Source of the DNA: JADGHX01 sp035760965
GTDB lineage: Bacteria > Pseudomonadota > Gammaproteobacteria > Steroidobacterales > Steroidobacteraceae
Assembly (NCBI GenBank): GCA_035760965.1
Contig: DASTRY010000014.1
Coordinates: forward strand, 1 to 64,000
Direction: 5' to 3'
DNA length: 64,000 nt
Part shown: one piece after another, positions 43,213-52,179 of the stretch
How positions within the stretch are numbered: position 1 is the stretch's first letter
How the letters are laid out: every line of letters starts with the position of its first letter
The notes under the pieces: model-generated
Told to the model about the DNA's origin: nothing
Database searches by the model: none
Seen by the model: the letters and a program-made list of their open reading frames with translations, nothing else
Program-made: the position numbers and the translations under genes

Positions 43213-44022
43213 ATGGCGGAAGGCATCAAGAAGCGCGTCACGACTGCCGTCGTGCTCGCCGCAATCCTGCTGGCAGTGGTCCTGTGGCTCCCGCCCTGGG
43301 GCACGCAAGCGTTGATGACGCTGGTCGTGCTCGCGGGGGCCTGGGAGTGGTCGGCCTTCCTGCGCGTGCAGAGTCTGGCACTGCGCATAACGTATGTTGT
43401 CCTGATCGCCGCGTTGATGGCGGCGACCTGGCAGCTCACGGCGGACCCCGCCGGCCGGGACTTCGTTCTGCGCCTCGCCCTCGTCTGGTGGATCGTGGCG
43501 CTCGGCTGGGTGATGTTCGCGCCGCGCCGCGTGTCCTCGTGGGCGGCAGCGTTGGCGGGTGTGTTCGCGCTCGTCCCGGCTTGGATGGCCCTGAACCGGC
43601 TCGTCGACTTCCCCCGCGGTCCCGAGTGGCTGCTGTTTGCGCTGATTCTCGTCTGGGCCGCGGATATCGGTGCGTTTTTCGTCGGCCGGCGCTTCGGGCG
43701 CACGCGACTTGCTCCCACTGTTTCGCCCGGAAAGACGTGGGAGGGTGTCGTGGGCGGAGCGCTCGCGAGCGCGCTGGTGGCTGCGCTGGGTAGCGGCCGG
43801 TTCGATCAGCCACTGCTGTGGTTCGTGCCGCTGTGCCTGGCCGTGGTCGCATTCTCGATCGTCGGCGATCTCACGGAGAGCCTCCTCAAGCGCTTTGCCG
43901 GCATGAAGGACAGCGGTAGCCTCTTCCCGGGGCATGGCGGCGTCATGGACCGGATCGACAGCGTGACGGGTGCGGCCCCGATTCTGCTGCTCGTGCTCCT
44001 GAAGCTCGGAGTGCATCCGTGA
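43213..44022 (+). CDS. cdsA: Phosphatidate cytidylyltransferase
   Basis: Inner-membrane enzyme making CDP-diacylglycerol from CTP and phosphatidate. 269 aa with about seven hydrophobic helices. The family signature is complete: SIVGDLTESLLKRFAG followed by KDSGSLFPGHGGVMDRID (acidic metal-binding residues). Upstream, WAADIGAFFVGRRFGR and SPGKTWEGVVGG are also diagnostic. Its stop overlaps the dxr GTG start by four bases. Confidence 0.97.
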   Translation: MAEGIKKRVTTAVVLAAILLAVVLWLPPWGTQALMTLVVLAGAWEWSAFLRVQSLALRITYVVLIAALMAATWQLTADPAGRDFVLRLALVWWIVALGWVMFAPRRVSSWAAALAGVFALVPAWMALNRLVDFPRGPEWLLFALILVWAADIGAFFVGRRFGRTRLAPTVSPGKTWEGVVGGALASALVAALGSGRFDQPLLWFVPLCLAVVAFSIVGDLTESLLKRFAGMKDSGSLFPGHGGVMDRIDSVTGAAPILLLVLLKLGVHP

Positions 44023-45236
44023 TCGGCGTGACGGTGCTCGGCTCGACCGGCTCTATCGGCGAGAACACGCTCGACGTGCTCGCGCGCCATCCCGATCGGT
44101 TCCGCGTCGTCGCGCTCGCCGCGAACAAGAGTGCCGCGAAGCTCGCTCAGCAAGTCGTTCAGCATCGACCCGACTACGCCGTGCTCGCGGATGACGGCGC
44201 GCTCGCTGAGCTGCGCGAACGCATCGCGCGCGCCGGGGTCGGCACGCGCGTGCTGGGCGGCGAGAGCGCCTTGCTCGAAATTGCGACACTCCCGCAGGTC
44301 GACTACGTGATGGCTGCGATCGTCGGTGCCGCGGGCCTGCGCTCCACGTTCGCGGCGGCGAAAGCCGGCAAGCGCCTGCTGATCGCGAACAAGGAATCGC
44401 TCGTCATGGCCGGGCCGCTGCTCATCGAAGCAGCGCGCGCATCCGGCGCAACATTGCTGCCCGTGGATAGCGAGCACAGTGCGATCTTCCAGTGCCTGCC
44501 GCCGAACACGCGCGCGGGCGAGGCCCCGAAGGGCGTGCGTCGCGTCGTGCTCACTGCGTCCGGCGGTCCGTTCCTCGATTGGCCGCTGGAGAAGCTCGCG
44601 ACCTGCACGCCGGAGCAGGCGTGCGCGCATCCGAATTGGGTGATGGGTCGCAAGATCTCCGTCGACTCGGCGACGCTGATGAACAAGGGGCTCGAGCTCA
44701 TCGAAGCGGCGCTGCTCTTCGGTCTCGACCCCGCGCAGGTCGATGTGGTCGTGCATCGCCAGAGCATCGTGCACTCGCTCGTCGAATACGTGGATGGTTC
44801 CGTGCTCGCGCAGCTCGGTTCACCGGATATGCGCACGCCGATCGCATATGCTCTCGCGTGGCCGGATCGCGTGGCGTCCGGTGTAGAATTCCTCGATCTG
44901 ATCCGGGCCGGGCGCCTCGACTTCTGCGCCCCGGATGTGGATCGGTTCCGCTGTCTCGCGCTCGCGCAGGCGGCGGCGCGTGCCGGCGGGTTGTCGCCGG
45001 CGATATTGAATGCGGCGAACGAGGTGGCCGTGCAGGCCTTCCTCGACCGCCAGTTGAACTTTCTGGATATCGCGAGGGTCTCTGAGGCCGTGCTCGCAAA
45101 AATGACCGGCGGGCCTGTACCGGCTAGGCCCATTCGTGATCTAGATGACGTCCTCGGGGCCGACGCCGAAGCGCGACGAGTCGCTCGCGAGCGCATCCCC
45201 ACCCCGCAGACCCGCCAACGAGGGGCCCACGCATGA
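44019..45236 (+). CDS. dxr: 1-deoxy-D-xylulose 5-phosphate reductoisomerase
   Basis: Second step of the MEP isoprenoid pathway (405 aa). N-terminal NADPH site GSTGSIGENTLDVL; NKESLVMAG; metal/substrate loop VDSEHSAIFQCL; LTASGGPF; HPNWVMGRKISVDSATLMNKGLE. The GTG start overlaps cdsA and its ATGA end overlaps rseP. Supplies IPP/DMAPP used by uppS two genes upstream. Confidence 0.97.
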   Translation: MIGVTVLGSTGSIGENTLDVLARHPDRFRVVALAANKSAAKLAQQVVQHRPDYAVLADDGALAELRERIARAGVGTRVLGGESALLEIATLPQVDYVMAAIVGAAGLRSTFAAAKAGKRLLIANKESLVMAGPLLIEAARASGATLLPVDSEHSAIFQCLPPNTRAGEAPKGVRRVVLTASGGPFLDWPLEKLATCTPEQACAHPNWVMGRKISVDSATLMNKGLELIEAALLFGLDPAQVDVVVHRQSIVHSLVEYVDGSVLAQLGSPDMRTPIAYALAWPDRVASGVEFLDLIRAGRLDFCAPDVDRFRCLALAQAAARAGGLSPAILNAANEVAVQAFLDRQLNFLDIARVSEAVLAKMTGGPVPARPIRDLDDVLGADAEARRVARERIPTPQTRQRGAHA

Positions 45237-46624
45237 GCATCGCCTGGTACGCATTGTGGTTCATCGTGGCCGTGAGCTTGCTCGTGACGGTGCACGAATT
45301 CGGCCATTTCTGGGTGGCGCGCCGACTCGGCTTCAAGGTGCTGCGGTTCTCGGTCGGCTTCGGCAAGCCCATCATCGAGCGCACCGGCAAGGACGGCACG
45401 GTCTACTCCCTCGCGAGCCTGCCCCTCGGCGGCTATGTGAAGCTCCTCGATGAGCGCGAGGGTCCGGTCCCCACAGCCGAGCTGTCGCGCTCGTTCACGC
45501 GCAGACCCCCCTGGCAACGCATCCTGGTCCTGCTCGCAGGGCCCGCCTTCAACATCATCTTCGCCATCCTCGTCCTGTGGGGGATGCTGTGGGCTGCAGG
45601 CGACATCAAAGATGTGCGCCCGGTGGTCGGCGACGTGGTCAAGGATTCGATCGCCGCGCGCGCCGGTCTGCACCCGGGCGACGAGATTCTCTCCATCGGC
45701 GCACCACCGAGCGGCAATCACACGCTGGTCCGGCGCGATGTCGTTTTCAGCTTGCTCGATTCCATCAGCGCCGATGGCGCGGCCACGCTCTACGTTCGCA
45801 GTAAGGACGGCGACATCCACACCGCCACGCTGAACGTCGGCGGCAGTGAAGCCCGCCGCAAGCTGACCGAGCCCGCGGCCCTCTTCAAGGGGCTCGGCTT
45901 CGAGTTCTGGGAGCCGCCGATCCCGGCGGTGATCGGCCAGGTGATCCCGGACGGCCCGGCGGCCAAGGCGGGCCTGCGGAAGGGAGATGAGATCGTCGCG
46001 ATCGCCGGCAAGCCGGTCACGGATTTCCGCGACCTCGTCGCCGCGACGGCCGGGACGCAGCCCGGCGATGTGCTCGCAGTGCGCTACAAGCGCGGCAGCG
46101 AGGAGCACGACATCCGCATCCACGTCGGCAGCATCAAGAACCCCGAGGGCAAGACCGTCGGCTTCATCGGCGTGAAGCCCGCCCCGCCGAAGATTCCCGA
46201 GTCGATGATCGTGCGCACGCATCTCACGCCGGCGACGGCGCTGACGGCGGCCTCGCAGGAAGCCTGGGACATGACGGTCCTGCAGGCGCGTCTCGTCTGG
46301 CGGATGATGATGGGGCAGGTGTCGCTCAAGAACCTGTCTGGCCCGCTCTCGATCGCCGAGTTCGCCGGCGAATCCGCGAGCGACGGCGTGACGCCGTTCC
46401 TGAGCTTTCTCGTGCTCATCTCGCTGAGCCTCGGATTTCTGAACCTGCTGCCGATTCCGATCCTCGACGGCGGTCAGGTCGTGTTCCAGCTGGTCGAGTG
46501 GTTGAAGGGGAGCCCGTTGTCGGAGCGGGCGCAGGCGTTCGGTCAGCAGGTCGGTATCGCGCTGCTGATCTTGTTGATGGGCGTGGCGCTGTTCAACGAT
46601 ATCGCGCGCCAGATCGGCGGATGA
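45233..46624 (+). CDS. rseP: Site-2 intramembrane protease RseP
   Basis: Zinc intramembrane protease (463 aa) that cleaves RseA to release sigma-E during envelope stress. The active-site HEFGH (His21-His25) is in helix 1 and the third zinc ligand lies in NLLPIPILDGGQVVF. Two tandem periplasmic PDZ domains lie between (GDVVKDSIAARAGLHPGDEI; GQVIPDGPAAKAGLRKGDEI). Placed directly before bamA, as usual. Confidence 0.96.
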   Translation: MSIAWYALWFIVAVSLLVTVHEFGHFWVARRLGFKVLRFSVGFGKPIIERTGKDGTVYSLASLPLGGYVKLLDEREGPVPTAELSRSFTRRPPWQRILVLLAGPAFNIIFAILVLWGMLWAAGDIKDVRPVVGDVVKDSIAARAGLHPGDEILSIGAPPSGNHTLVRRDVVFSLLDSISADGAATLYVRSKDGDIHTATLNVGGSEARRKLTEPAALFKGLGFEFWEPPIPAVIGQVIPDGPAAKAGLRKGDEIVAIAGKPVTDFRDLVAATAGTQPGDVLAVRYKRGSEEHDIRIHVGSIKNPEGKTVGFIGVKPAPPKIPESMIVRTHLTPATALTAASQEAWDMTVLQARLVWRMMMGQVSLKNLSGPLSIAEFAGESASDGVTPFLSFLVLISLSLGFLNLLPIPILDGGQVVFQLVEWLKGSPLSERAQAFGQQVGIALLILLMGVALFNDIARQIGG

Positions 46625-46723
46625 CTTTCACGGGCTGATTATTAAAGTCGTCGCGCGCGGGTCCGCGGACGCCGCACGCTGAACGACATTTTTCTTACGG
46701 GATTTCGGAAGGGGCGGTCCTAC

Positions 46724-49207
46724 ATGCGCCGTGCGGCTTGGGTCTCGGTTGCGTTGTTCGTGCACACGACACTGGCGTTGTCCCAGGATGCGGGGACGGC
46801 TGCGCCGGAATCGGTGGCGCCCGCGAACGAGGCGGAGTTCACAGTCAGCGACATCAAGGTCGAGGGGCTGCAGCGCGTCTCCGAAGGCACCGTCTACAAC
46901 TACTTGCCGGTGAACATCGGCGACCGGCTCACGCCGACGCGCGTGCGCGAAGCGATCCGCGCGCTCTACAACACCGGCTTCTTCCGCGACGTGCAGCTGC
47001 GCCGCGACGGCAACACGCTCGTCGTCGTCGTGCTCGAGCGGCCCTCGATCGAGAGCTTCGAGATCACCGGCAACAAGGACATCAAGACCGAGGATCTGCA
47101 GAAGTCGCTGCGCAACGTCGGCCTTGCGACCGGCAAGACCTTCGACCGCTCGGTGCTCGAGGACGTGAAGCAGTACCTCACCGACCAGTACTTCAGCCGC
47201 GGCAAGTACGGCGTGCGCGTCGACACGAACGTCGAGGACGTCGCCGGCAACAAGGTGAAGATCAAGATCGACATCAAGGAAGGCAAGCGCGCGAAGATCC
47301 GCCAGATCAACATCGTCGGCAACGAGTCGTTCAAGGAAAAGGACATCCTCGACACCTTCGAGCTGAAGACGCCGAACTGGCTCTCCTGGTACAAGCAGAA
47401 CGACCGCTACTCGCGCGAGTCGCTGCAGGGCGATCTCGAGAAGCTGCGCTCCTTCTACATGGACCGCGGCTACGCGAACTTCCAGATCGACTCCACTCAG
47501 GTGGCGATCGCCCCCGAGAAGGACGACATCTTCATCACGGTGAACATCAACGAGGGGGAGGTCTACAAGATCAGCGACGTGAAGCTCGCCGGCACGTTCG
47601 TCGTGCCCGAGGCCGAGCTGCGCAAGTACCTCCTCATCCAGCCGGGCGAGACCTTCAATCGCAAGCTCATCACCTCGTCCCAGGAGCTGATGCAGAACCG
47701 GCTCGGCGTCGACGGCTATGCGTTCGCGAAAGTCGATCCGGTGCCGACGCCGAACAACGAGACGCACGAAGTCTCGCTCACGTTCTTCGTCGAGCCGGGC
47801 AACCGCGTGTACGTCCGCAACATCACCTTCGGCGGCTCGAACCGCATCAACGACGAGGTGATGAGGCGCGAGATGCGCCAGCTCGAAGGCGGCTGGCTCT
47901 CGAACTCGGCGCTCGAGCGCTCGAAGCAGCGCATCCAGCGCCTGCCTTATGTGAAAAAGGTCGAGTCGGAGACGACGCCGGTGCCGGGCGCGCCCGACCT
48001 GGTCGACGTGAACTTCAACGTGGAGGAGGGGCCGAGCGCCCAGCTCGGCGGCGGCATCGGCTATTCCGAGTCGCAGAGCTTCATCCTGAACGGCAACTAC
48101 GCCGATTCGAACTTCATGGGCACGGGCAAACGCATCGCGCTCGAGCTGAACTCCGGCCGGTACGCGAAGGTGTACAGCTTCTCGCACACCAACCCGTATC
48201 TGACGGTGGACAACCTCGCCCGCACCATCTCGCTGACCTATCGCGACGTCACCCAGTTCGTCTCGGCCTCATCGGACTTCGGCTCGAAGACCGTGGCGCT
48301 CGGACTCGACTACGCGTACCCGATCACCGAGTACCAGACCCTGCGCTACGGCGTGTCGTTTCAGGATGCGCAGCTCCTCACGAACAACTTCGGCAGCGCC
48401 CAGCAGGCCATCGACTGGGTGCAGCACAACGGCAAGTCGTACGAGCGCACGACGGACGATGGCTTCGGCAACATCATCAACTTCTTCGGCACGCGCTTCA
48501 AAACCGCGGAGCTGATCGTCGGCTGGAGCTACGACAGCCGCAACCGCGCGCTCTTCGCCGATCGGGGTACGCGGAACACCCTCTCGCTCTCGTACACGGC
48601 CCCGGGAAGCGACGTCGAGTACTACGTCGCCAACTACGAGTTCCTGAAATATGTCCCGTTGTTCGGCCGCTTCTCGCTCGCCTTCAACGCGCAGGTCGGC
48701 TACGGGCAGGCCCTCGGCGGCACGACGGCGCTGCCGCCGTTCCGCCAGTTCTTCGCCGGTGGCCCGGATTCGGTCCGGGGCTACCGGGAGAGCCGCCTTG
48801 GCCCGAAGGACGATTTCGGCAATCCGTACGGCGGCAACATGCTCGTGGTCGGCCGGACCGAGCTGATTCTGCCGCTCCCGGAGAAGTTCGCGACCAGCGC
48901 CCGGCTCTCCCTCTTTTACGATATCGGCAACGTCTTCTCGACGGGGAACCGGGTGCAGTTCAACGGGCCCCCGCATGCCAGCGACCCGAACGACCCGACG
49001 AGCCCGGTGGTCCGCGACCCGATCTCCTACGATTTCGCTTATGATAATTTGAAGAAGTCGACAGGCATTGCGGTTCAGTGGCTTGCGCCGCTCGGCCTGT
49101 TCCGGTTCAGCTACGCGTTCCCGTTGAACGCGGACAAGAGCGACCCGACCCGGCGGTATCCCGACGAGGAAGAGCGCTTTCAGTTCTCGATCGGTCAGGC
49201 GTTTTAG
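46724..49207 (+). CDS. bamA: Outer membrane protein assembly factor BamA
   Basis: Omp85-family insertase, 827 aa. Signal peptide (1-~22), then five POTRA domains to ~residue 440 (first: EFTVSDIKVEGLQRVSEGTVYNYLPV; third includes NIVGNESFKEKDIL), then the 16-strand barrel. The L6 motif VRGY is at 684-687 (GGPDSVRGYRESRLG). Ends in Phe (FQFSIGQAF). Inserts beta-barrels such as the receptor and porin of this window. A 99-base gap from rseP may hold its own promoter. Confidence 0.97.
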   Translation: MRRAAWVSVALFVHTTLALSQDAGTAAPESVAPANEAEFTVSDIKVEGLQRVSEGTVYNYLPVNIGDRLTPTRVREAIRALYNTGFFRDVQLRRDGNTLVVVVLERPSIESFEITGNKDIKTEDLQKSLRNVGLATGKTFDRSVLEDVKQYLTDQYFSRGKYGVRVDTNVEDVAGNKVKIKIDIKEGKRAKIRQINIVGNESFKEKDILDTFELKTPNWLSWYKQNDRYSRESLQGDLEKLRSFYMDRGYANFQIDSTQVAIAPEKDDIFITVNINEGEVYKISDVKLAGTFVVPEAELRKYLLIQPGETFNRKLITSSQELMQNRLGVDGYAFAKVDPVPTPNNETHEVSLTFFVEPGNRVYVRNITFGGSNRINDEVMRREMRQLEGGWLSNSALERSKQRIQRLPYVKKVESETTPVPGAPDLVDVNFNVEEGPSAQLGGGIGYSESQSFILNGNYADSNFMGTGKRIALELNSGRYAKVYSFSHTNPYLTVDNLARTISLTYRDVTQFVSASSDFGSKTVALGLDYAYPITEYQTLRYGVSFQDAQLLTNNFGSAQQAIDWVQHNGKSYERTTDDGFGNIINFFGTRFKTAELIVGWSYDSRNRALFADRGTRNTLSLSYTAPGSDVEYYVANYEFLKYVPLFGRFSLAFNAQVGYGQALGGTTALPPFRQFFAGGPDSVRGYRESRLGPKDDFGNPYGGNMLVVGRTELILPLPEKFATSARLSLFYDIGNVFSTGNRVQFNGPPHASDPNDPTSPVVRDPISYDFAYDNLKKSTGIAVQWLAPLGLFRFSYAFPLNADKSDPTRRYPDEEERFQFSIGQAF

Positions 49208-49236
49208 CGCGCCCGGCAGCGATTATTATCTGAGGT

Positions 49237-49818
49237 ATGAGATCCGTTATGGGATTGAACAAGTGGAAGATGTGGGGCATCGCGGTCGTTGCCGCCCTCC
49301 TGGCCGCGCCCGCGTTCGCCGAAGTGAAGATCGCCGTCGTGGACTATGGGCGTCTCGTCGAGGAGTCGCCGCAAGCGAAAGTCGCGCTCGATGCGATCCG
49401 CAACGAGTTCACCCCCAAGCAGCGTGACTTGCAGCAGCAGGAAGCGTCGTTGAAGGCGAAGGAAGACAAGCTGGCGAAAGACGGCGCGACCATGACGCCG
49501 GAACAGCGCTCACGCGCGGAGAAGGACCTGCGCGATGGCGCGCGTGATCTGCAACGCAAGCGCGCCGAGATCCAGGACGACTTCAACGCTCGACGCAACG
49601 AGGAGATGTCGCGCCTGCAGAAGACGCTGATCGACGAGGTGCGCTCGTACGCGAAAGCGCAGAATTTCGACATCGTCATTGCGGACGGCGTCATCTACTC
49701 GGTGCCGGCGCTCGACATCACGCCCGCGATTCTCGCTTCGCTGCAGGCGCGGGCGCCGAAGCCTGCGGCCAGTGCGCCGGCGGGCAACGCGCCGACGAAG
49801 CCCGCCACCTCACGCTGA
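49237..49818 (+). CDS. skp: Periplasmic chaperone Skp/OmpH
   Basis: 193 aa. A signal peptide ending AAPAFA precedes EVKIAVVDYGRLVEESPQAKVAL, the OmpH-type trimerisation core. A long charged helical hairpin follows (QRDLQQQEASLKAKEDKLAKD…RKRAEIQDDFNARRNEEM), forming the tentacles that hold unfolded outer-membrane proteins. Core strand FDIVIADGVIYSVPALDIT; an extra Ala/Pro-rich tail of ~20 residues. Between bamA and lpxD as in most gammaproteobacteria. Starts at 49237 or at Met5. Confidence 0.94.
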   Translation: MRSVMGLNKWKMWGIAVVAALLAAPAFAEVKIAVVDYGRLVEESPQAKVALDAIRNEFTPKQRDLQQQEASLKAKEDKLAKDGATMTPEQRSRAEKDLRDGARDLQRKRAEIQDDFNARRNEEMSRLQKTLIDEVRSYAKAQNFDIVIADGVIYSVPALDITPAILASLQARAPKPAASAPAGNAPTKPATSR

Positions 49819-49866
49819 CGGTCGCTGCGGCGGCTGTCGCGCGCGAAGCCAGCGGCGTCCTCCCAC

Positions 49867-50916
49867 ATGTCCCTTTCACTCGGGGAGCTCGCAGTCCGAT
49901 TCGGCTGCGAGCTTCGTGGCGATCCCGATGTGCGCGTCGATAGCATCGCGCCGTTGTCGTCCGCGCACCCCGGTGCAGTGACGTTCCTCGCCAACCCGCG
50001 TCATGCCTCGCAGCTCGCGAGCACGCAGGCGACCGCCGTCATCCTCGACGCCAAGTCCGCCGCGAACAGTCCGGTCGCGGCGCTGATCGCGACCAATCCG
50101 CACGCCACCTTCGCACGGGTCGCCGCACTCTTGTATCCGCGGCCGATCGCGCCGGCGGGCATTCACCCGAGCGCCGTCATTGCGGACGACGCGCGCATCG
50201 ATCCGTCCGCGCACGTCGGCCCGTTCGTTTCGATCGGACCGCGTGTCGTGATCGGGCCGCGGGCCCACATCGGGCCGCACTCGATGATCGAAGACGGGGT
50301 GCAGATCGACGAAGACGTGCGGCTCGTCGGGCGCGCCACGCTCTGCCACGACGTGAAGATCGGCGCGCGCACGGTGGTGCAGCCGGGCGCGGTCATCGGC
50401 GGCGACGGCTTCGGTTTCGCGAAGGACGGCGAGCGCTGGCTGCACGTGCCGCAGGTCGGAACCGTGGTCATCGGCCCGGACTGCGAAGTGGGCGCGAACA
50501 CGACCATCGATCGCGGCGCCATCGGCGACACGGTTCTCGAAGAGGGCGTGAAGCTCGATAACCAGATCCAGATCGGGCACAACTGCCGCATCGGTGCGCA
50601 CACCGCGATGGCGGCCTGCGTCGGCCTGTCCGGCAGTGTGACCGTGGGCAAGCGCTGCATGATCGGCGGCATGGTCGGCATCGTCGGTCACCTGTCGATA
50701 TGCGACGATGTCGCCGTCACAGGTCTGACGATGGTGTCCAGTTCGATCACCCAGCCCGGCGTATACTCCGGCGGCATTCCGGCCGAGGGCGCTCGCACGT
50801 GGCGCCGCCTCGTCGGACGCTTCAAACAGCTGGATTCGTTCGCGCGGCGCCTCGCGGCACTCGAGCGTGCGACCGGCACGCGATCCGCGGACAATCAGGG
50901 CGAGGACGATGACTGA
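49867..50916 (+). CDS. lpxD: UDP-3-O-(3-hydroxyacyl)glucosamine N-acyltransferase
   Basis: Third lipid A step, adding the second 3-hydroxyacyl chain (349 aa). N-terminal uridine-binding domain (LAVRFGCELRGDPDVRV), then a left-handed beta-helix of hexapeptide repeats (IHPSAVIADDARIDPSAHVGPFVSIG…), catalytic His region DNQIQIGHNCRIGAHTAMAACVGLSGS and a C-terminal helix. Its stop overlaps fabZ by eight bases. Confidence 0.97.
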   Translation: MSLSLGELAVRFGCELRGDPDVRVDSIAPLSSAHPGAVTFLANPRHASQLASTQATAVILDAKSAANSPVAALIATNPHATFARVAALLYPRPIAPAGIHPSAVIADDARIDPSAHVGPFVSIGPRVVIGPRAHIGPHSMIEDGVQIDEDVRLVGRATLCHDVKIGARTVVQPGAVIGGDGFGFAKDGERWLHVPQVGTVVIGPDCEVGANTTIDRGAIGDTVLEEGVKLDNQIQIGHNCRIGAHTAMAACVGLSGSVTVGKRCMIGGMVGIVGHLSICDDVAVTGLTMVSSSITQPGVYSGGIPAEGARTWRRLVGRFKQLDSFARRLAALERATGTRSADNQGEDDD

Positions 50917-51412
50917 ACAGACCGAACAGGAAGGCGTTGCGGGCGAGGGCCTGCGCCTCGACATCAACGCGATTCTCAAACAGCTCCCGCATCGCTATCC
51001 GTTCCTCCTCGTCGACCGCGTGCTCGAGTGCCACAAGGGCAAGAGCATCCGCGCGCTGAAGAACGTCACGTACAACGAACCGTTCTTCACCGGACACTTT
51101 CCGCACCGTCCGGTGATGCCGGGTGTCATGATCATCGAGGCGTTGGCGCAGACGGCCGGCATCCTCGCGTTCATCACCGCGGGCGTCGTGCCGGATGAGA
51201 GCACGCGCTTCTACTTCGTCGGCATCGACAAGGCGCGTTTCCGCAAGCCGGTCGAGCCGGGCGATCAGCTCATTCTCACGGCGACGCTCGAACGCGCGTT
51301 CAAGGGCATCTGGAAGTTCTCGACGGCCGCGCTCGTCGATGGGGTCGAGGTCTGTCACGCCGAGATGATGGTGGCGCCGGAATCCGGCAAAGCGACGGGC
51401 GCGCCGACGTGA
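50909..51412 (+). CDS. fabZ: 3-hydroxyacyl-ACP dehydratase FabZ
   Basis: Hot-dog-fold dehydratase (167 aa) removing water from 3-hydroxyacyl-ACP in fatty acid elongation. Its substrate is also the acyl donor for LpxA and LpxD, so it is placed at a branch point. LPHRYPFLLVDRV; catalytic His in FFTGHFPHRPVMPGVMIIEALAQ (Glu at the end). About 20 extra N-terminal residues. Start Met50909 overlaps the lpxD stop; its own stop overlaps lpxA (GTGA). Confidence 0.97.
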   Translation: MTEQTEQEGVAGEGLRLDINAILKQLPHRYPFLLVDRVLECHKGKSIRALKNVTYNEPFFTGHFPHRPVMPGVMIIEALAQTAGILAFITAGVVPDESTRFYFVGIDKARFRKPVEPGDQLILTATLERAFKGIWKFSTAALVDGVEVCHAEMMVAPESGKATGAPT

Positions 51413-52179
51413 TCGATCCGCGCGCTATCGTATCCCCACAGGCGAATCTGGCTCCCGACGTGACCGTCGGGCCGTTCTCGATCATCGGGCCGGACGTCAC
51501 GATCGGGCCGGGCTGCATCGTCGGTCCGCACGTCGTCATCAACGGTCCGACGCAGATCGGTGCGAACAACCGGTTCTTTCAGTTCGCCTCCATCGGCGAT
51601 GCGCCGCAGGACAAGAAGTACAAGGGCGAGCCGACGCGGCTCGTGATCGGCGATCGCAACGTGTTCCGCGAAGCCGTCACGGTGAATCGGGGGACGACGC
51701 ACGACAAGGGCGTCACGACGATCGGCAACGACAATCTCTTCATGGCGTACTCGCACGTCGCGCACGACTGCGTGCTCGGCAACAACCTCGTATTCGCGAA
51801 CGGCGCAACGCTCGGCGGGCACGTCGAGGTCGACGACTGGGTGATCGTCGGCGGGCTCGCCGCGATTCATCAGTTCTGCAAGATCGGCGCGCACGCATTC
51901 ATCGCGGGAGGCGCAATCGTCACGCGCGACGTGCCGACGTATGTCATGGTGGCCGGCAATCCCGCAGGTCCCCACACGGTCAACGCCGAGGGCCTCAAGC
52001 GCCGGGGATTCACGCCCGCGCAGGTGCGCAACGTCCGCAATGCGTTCCGCATCCTGTACCGGTCGGACCTGCTGCTCGCGGACGCGGTGGCGAGGCTGAA
52101 AGAGCTCGGCGCGACCCAGCCCGAAGTGGCGGCGCTCGTCGACTTCATCGGGCGATCCGAGCGCAGCCTCGTGCGCTGA
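51409..52179 (+). CDS. lpxA: UDP-N-acetylglucosamine O-acyltransferase
   Basis: First lipid A enzyme (256 aa, GTG start), a trimer of left-handed beta-helices: DPRAIVSPQANLAPDVTVGPFSIIG, then IGDAPQDKKYKGEPTRLVIGDRN (donor/acceptor site) and the catalytic His in AYSHVAHDCVLGN. Also GGLAAIHQFCKIG and the C-terminal helical domain. Chain-length ruler residues cannot be judged with certainty here. Overlaps fabZ and lpxB at either end. Confidence 0.97.
   Translation: MIDPRAIVSPQANLAPDVTVGPFSIIGPDVTIGPGCIVGPHVVINGPTQIGANNRFFQFASIGDAPQDKKYKGEPTRLVIGDRNVFREAVTVNRGTTHDKGVTTIGNDNLFMAYSHVAHDCVLGNNLVFANGATLGGHVEVDDWVIVGGLAAIHQFCKIGAHAFIAGGAIVTRDVPTYVMVAGNPAGPHTVNAEGLKRRGFTPAQVRNVRNAFRILYRSDLLLADAVARLKELGATQPEVAALVDFIGRSERSLVR

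Noticed and set aside
46625..46723. A sigma-E promoter before bamA
   Set aside because: GAAC…TCGGA was examined, but the spacing and hexamers do not fit the GGAACTT-N16-TCTGA pattern.
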